Source: an uncultured beta proteobacterium (GTDB taxonomy: Bacteria > Pseudomonadota > Gammaproteobacteria > Burkholderiales > Burkholderiaceae_C). Taken from it: DNA of 6,102 nucleotides. The notes below the pieces were generated by a model. The model did no database searches, was not told the DNA's origin, and saw only the letters and a list, made by a program, of their open reading frames with translations. The stretch lies in assembly GCA_903870955.1 (NCBI GenBank), contig CAIQEX010000143.1, positions 1-6,102 of the forward strand, written 5' to 3'. Positions 4,719 through 6,102 of the stretch are shown piece after piece. Position 1 is the stretch's first letter. Each line of letters opens with the position of its first letter. The translations under genes and the position numbers were made by a program.

Positions 4719-6102
4719 ATGGCTCGCAATACCCCCATTGAGCGCTACCGCAATATCGGCATTTCTGCGCACATTGACGCCGGCAAAACCACGACTACCG
4801 AGCGTATTCTTTTCTATACCGGCGTGAACCACAAAATTGGTGAAGTGCACGACGGCGCAGCCACCATGGACTGGATGGAGCAGGAGCAAGAGCGTGGTAT
4901 CACGATCACTTCCGCTGCGACCACCTGCTTCTGGAAGGGCATGGACACTTCTTTCCCAGAGCACCGCATCAACATTATTGACACGCCCGGACACGTCGAC
5001 TTCACGATTGAAGTGGAACGTTCAATGCGCGTGCTGGACGGCGCTTGCATGGTTTATTGCGCTGTGGGTGGCGTACAGCCCCAGTCTGAAACCGTGTGGC
5101 GTCAAGCTAACAAGTACAAGGTGCCACGCCTGGCTTTTGTGAACAAGATGGACCGTACCGGTGCCAACTTCTTCAAGGTCGTGGAACAGATGAAGTTGCG
5201 CCTGAAGGCCAGCCCGGTTCCTATCGTGATCCCGATCGGTGCTGAAGAAAACTTCACCGGCGTGGTGGACCTGCGCAAGATGAAGGCCATCATCTGGGAT
5301 GAAGCCTCGCAAGGCATGAAGTTCACTTTCGAAGAAATTCCCGCTGAGCTCCTGGCTTCCGCCAAGGAATGGCGCGAAAAGATGGTCGAAGCAGCCGCTG
5401 AAGCCACCGAAGAGTTGATGAACAAATACCTTGAAGAAGGTGATTTGACCGAAGAAGAAATCACGCAAGGTCTGCGCATGCGCACCTGCGCCGGTGAAAT
5501 CCAGCCCATGTTGTGCGGTACCGCATTCAAGAACAAGGGCGTGCAGCGCATGCTGGATGCCGTTATTGAACTGATGCCTTCTCCACTCGACGTTAAAGCC
5601 ATCAAGGGCTTTGACGAAGACGAAAAAGAAACCACGCGCAAGGCCGACGACAACGAAAAGTTTGCCGCTCTGGCGTTCAAGCTGATGACCGACCCGTTTG
5701 TGGGCCAGTTGACCTTCGTGCGCGTCTACTCCGGCGTGCTGAAGAAGGGCGACACCGTCTACAACGCGGTGCGCGGAAAGAAAGAGCGTATTGGTCGTAT
5801 CGTGCAAATGCACGCCAACAACCGTGAAGAAGTGGATGAAATCCGCGCCGGCGACATCGCTGCATGTGTGGGTCTGAAGGATGTGACCACGGGCGAAACC
5901 CTGTGCGATCCGTCAGCCGTCATCACTTTGGAGCGCATGGTGTTCCCGGACTCCGTGATTCGTCAGGCGGTTGAGCCCAAGACCAAGGCCGATCAGGAAA
6001 AGATGGGTATTGCTCTGAGCCGTCTGGCTGCAGAAGATCCTTCCTTCCGCGTGCAAACCGACGAAGAGTCGGGCCAAACGATCATTGGTGGTCAGGGCGA
6101 AT
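4719..6102 (+). CDS. fusA: Elongation factor G (3' end beyond the window)
   Basis: The gene encodes EF-G, the cytoplasmic GTPase that drives translocation of tRNA and mRNA on the ribosome and, with RRF, ribosome recycling. The frame from 4719 stays open to the window edge, giving 461 codons of an expected 700 or so. GTPase motifs are complete: G1 AHIDAGKT (17-24), switch I RGITI (59-63, T62), G3 DTPGH (88-92, with the catalytic H92), G4 NKMD (142-145) and the GAEE loop (174-177). The G' insert follows, domain II begins near residue 308, and domain III near 405 ([16 protein letters not shown]) reaches IIGGQGE at the edge. Residue numbering matches E. coli EF-G closely. It is the third gene of the str operon, and tuf would be expected next but is outside the window. 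Domains IV and V cannot be checked. EF-G is the target of fusidic acid. Confidence 0.97.
   Translation, partial: MARNTPIERYRNIGISAHIDAGKTTTTERILFYTGVNHKIGEVHDGAATMDWMEQEQERGITITSAATTCFWKGMDTSFPEHRINIIDTPGHVDFTIEVERSMRVLDGACMVYCAVGGVQPQSETVWRQANKYKVPRLAFVNKMDRTGANFFKVVEQMKLRLKASPVPIVIPIGAEENFTGVVDLRKMKAIIWDEASQGMKFTFEEIPAELLASAKEWREKMVEAAAEATEELMNKYLEEGDLTEEEITQGLRMRTCAGEIQPMLCGTAFKNKGVQRMLDAVIELMPSPLDVKAIKGFDEDEKETTRKADDNEKFAALAFKLMTDPFVGQLTFVRVYSGVLKKGDTVYNAVRGKKERIGRIVQMHANNREEVDEIRAGDIAACVGLKDVTTGETLCDPSAVITLERMVFPDSVIRQAVEPKTKADQEKMGIALSRLAAEDPSFRVQTDEESGQTIIGGQGE

Noticed and set aside
5022..5813. Open frame of 263 codons on the - strand inside fusA
   Set aside because: It is a shadow of EF-G, whose codon bias leaves the antisense frame free of stops. 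The product is His- and Phe-rich without a known domain.

Overview
The window reads as ordinary chromosomal DNA of a betaproteobacterium, most likely order Burkholderiales and probably a Comamonadaceae relative of the Rhodoferax/Polaromonas kind. That placement is an inference. It rests on the style of the S12, S7 and EF-G proteins (for example the S12 opening [12 protein letters not shown] and ending KKPKAK), the moderately GC-rich coding DNA, and a housekeeping gene order typical of a bacterial str operon. All genes lie on the + strand, and I see no mobile element, CRISPR array, tRNA, rRNA or phage gene.

Left part (1-3371): a few codons that may end an upstream gene; a multi-spanning membrane protein with an N-terminal VanZ-like domain; a small thioredoxin-fold [2Fe-2S] ferredoxin; a short alpha/beta hydrolase; and a D-alanyl-D-alanine carboxypeptidase (PBP5/6 family) with signal peptide and C-terminal amphipathic anchor. 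The first three genes are 9 and 3 nt apart and look co-transcribed. The carboxypeptidase follows after 44 nt. The VanZ-like protein and the carboxypeptidase both point to the cell envelope, but no joint pathway can be read from the sequence.

Right part (3372-6102): the start of the str operon, rpsL (S12), rpsG (S7) and fusA (EF-G, cut by the window edge at about two thirds of its length). A plausible extended -10 promoter precedes rpsL, and the leader behind it can fold in two mutually exclusive ways. The rpsL-rpsG gap (188 nt) and the rpsG-fusA gap (156 nt) are long for this operon, and each holds several good stem-loops. The first gap is where S7 autoregulates the operon in Escherichia coli. 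Here it contains a 13-bp bulged hairpin whose bulge region shares GTGAATA with the S7-binding part of 16S rRNA.

No previously undescribed system is evident. The points most worth checking are the RNA structures in the str operon leader and spacers, and the long VanZ-like protein in its compact gene group.
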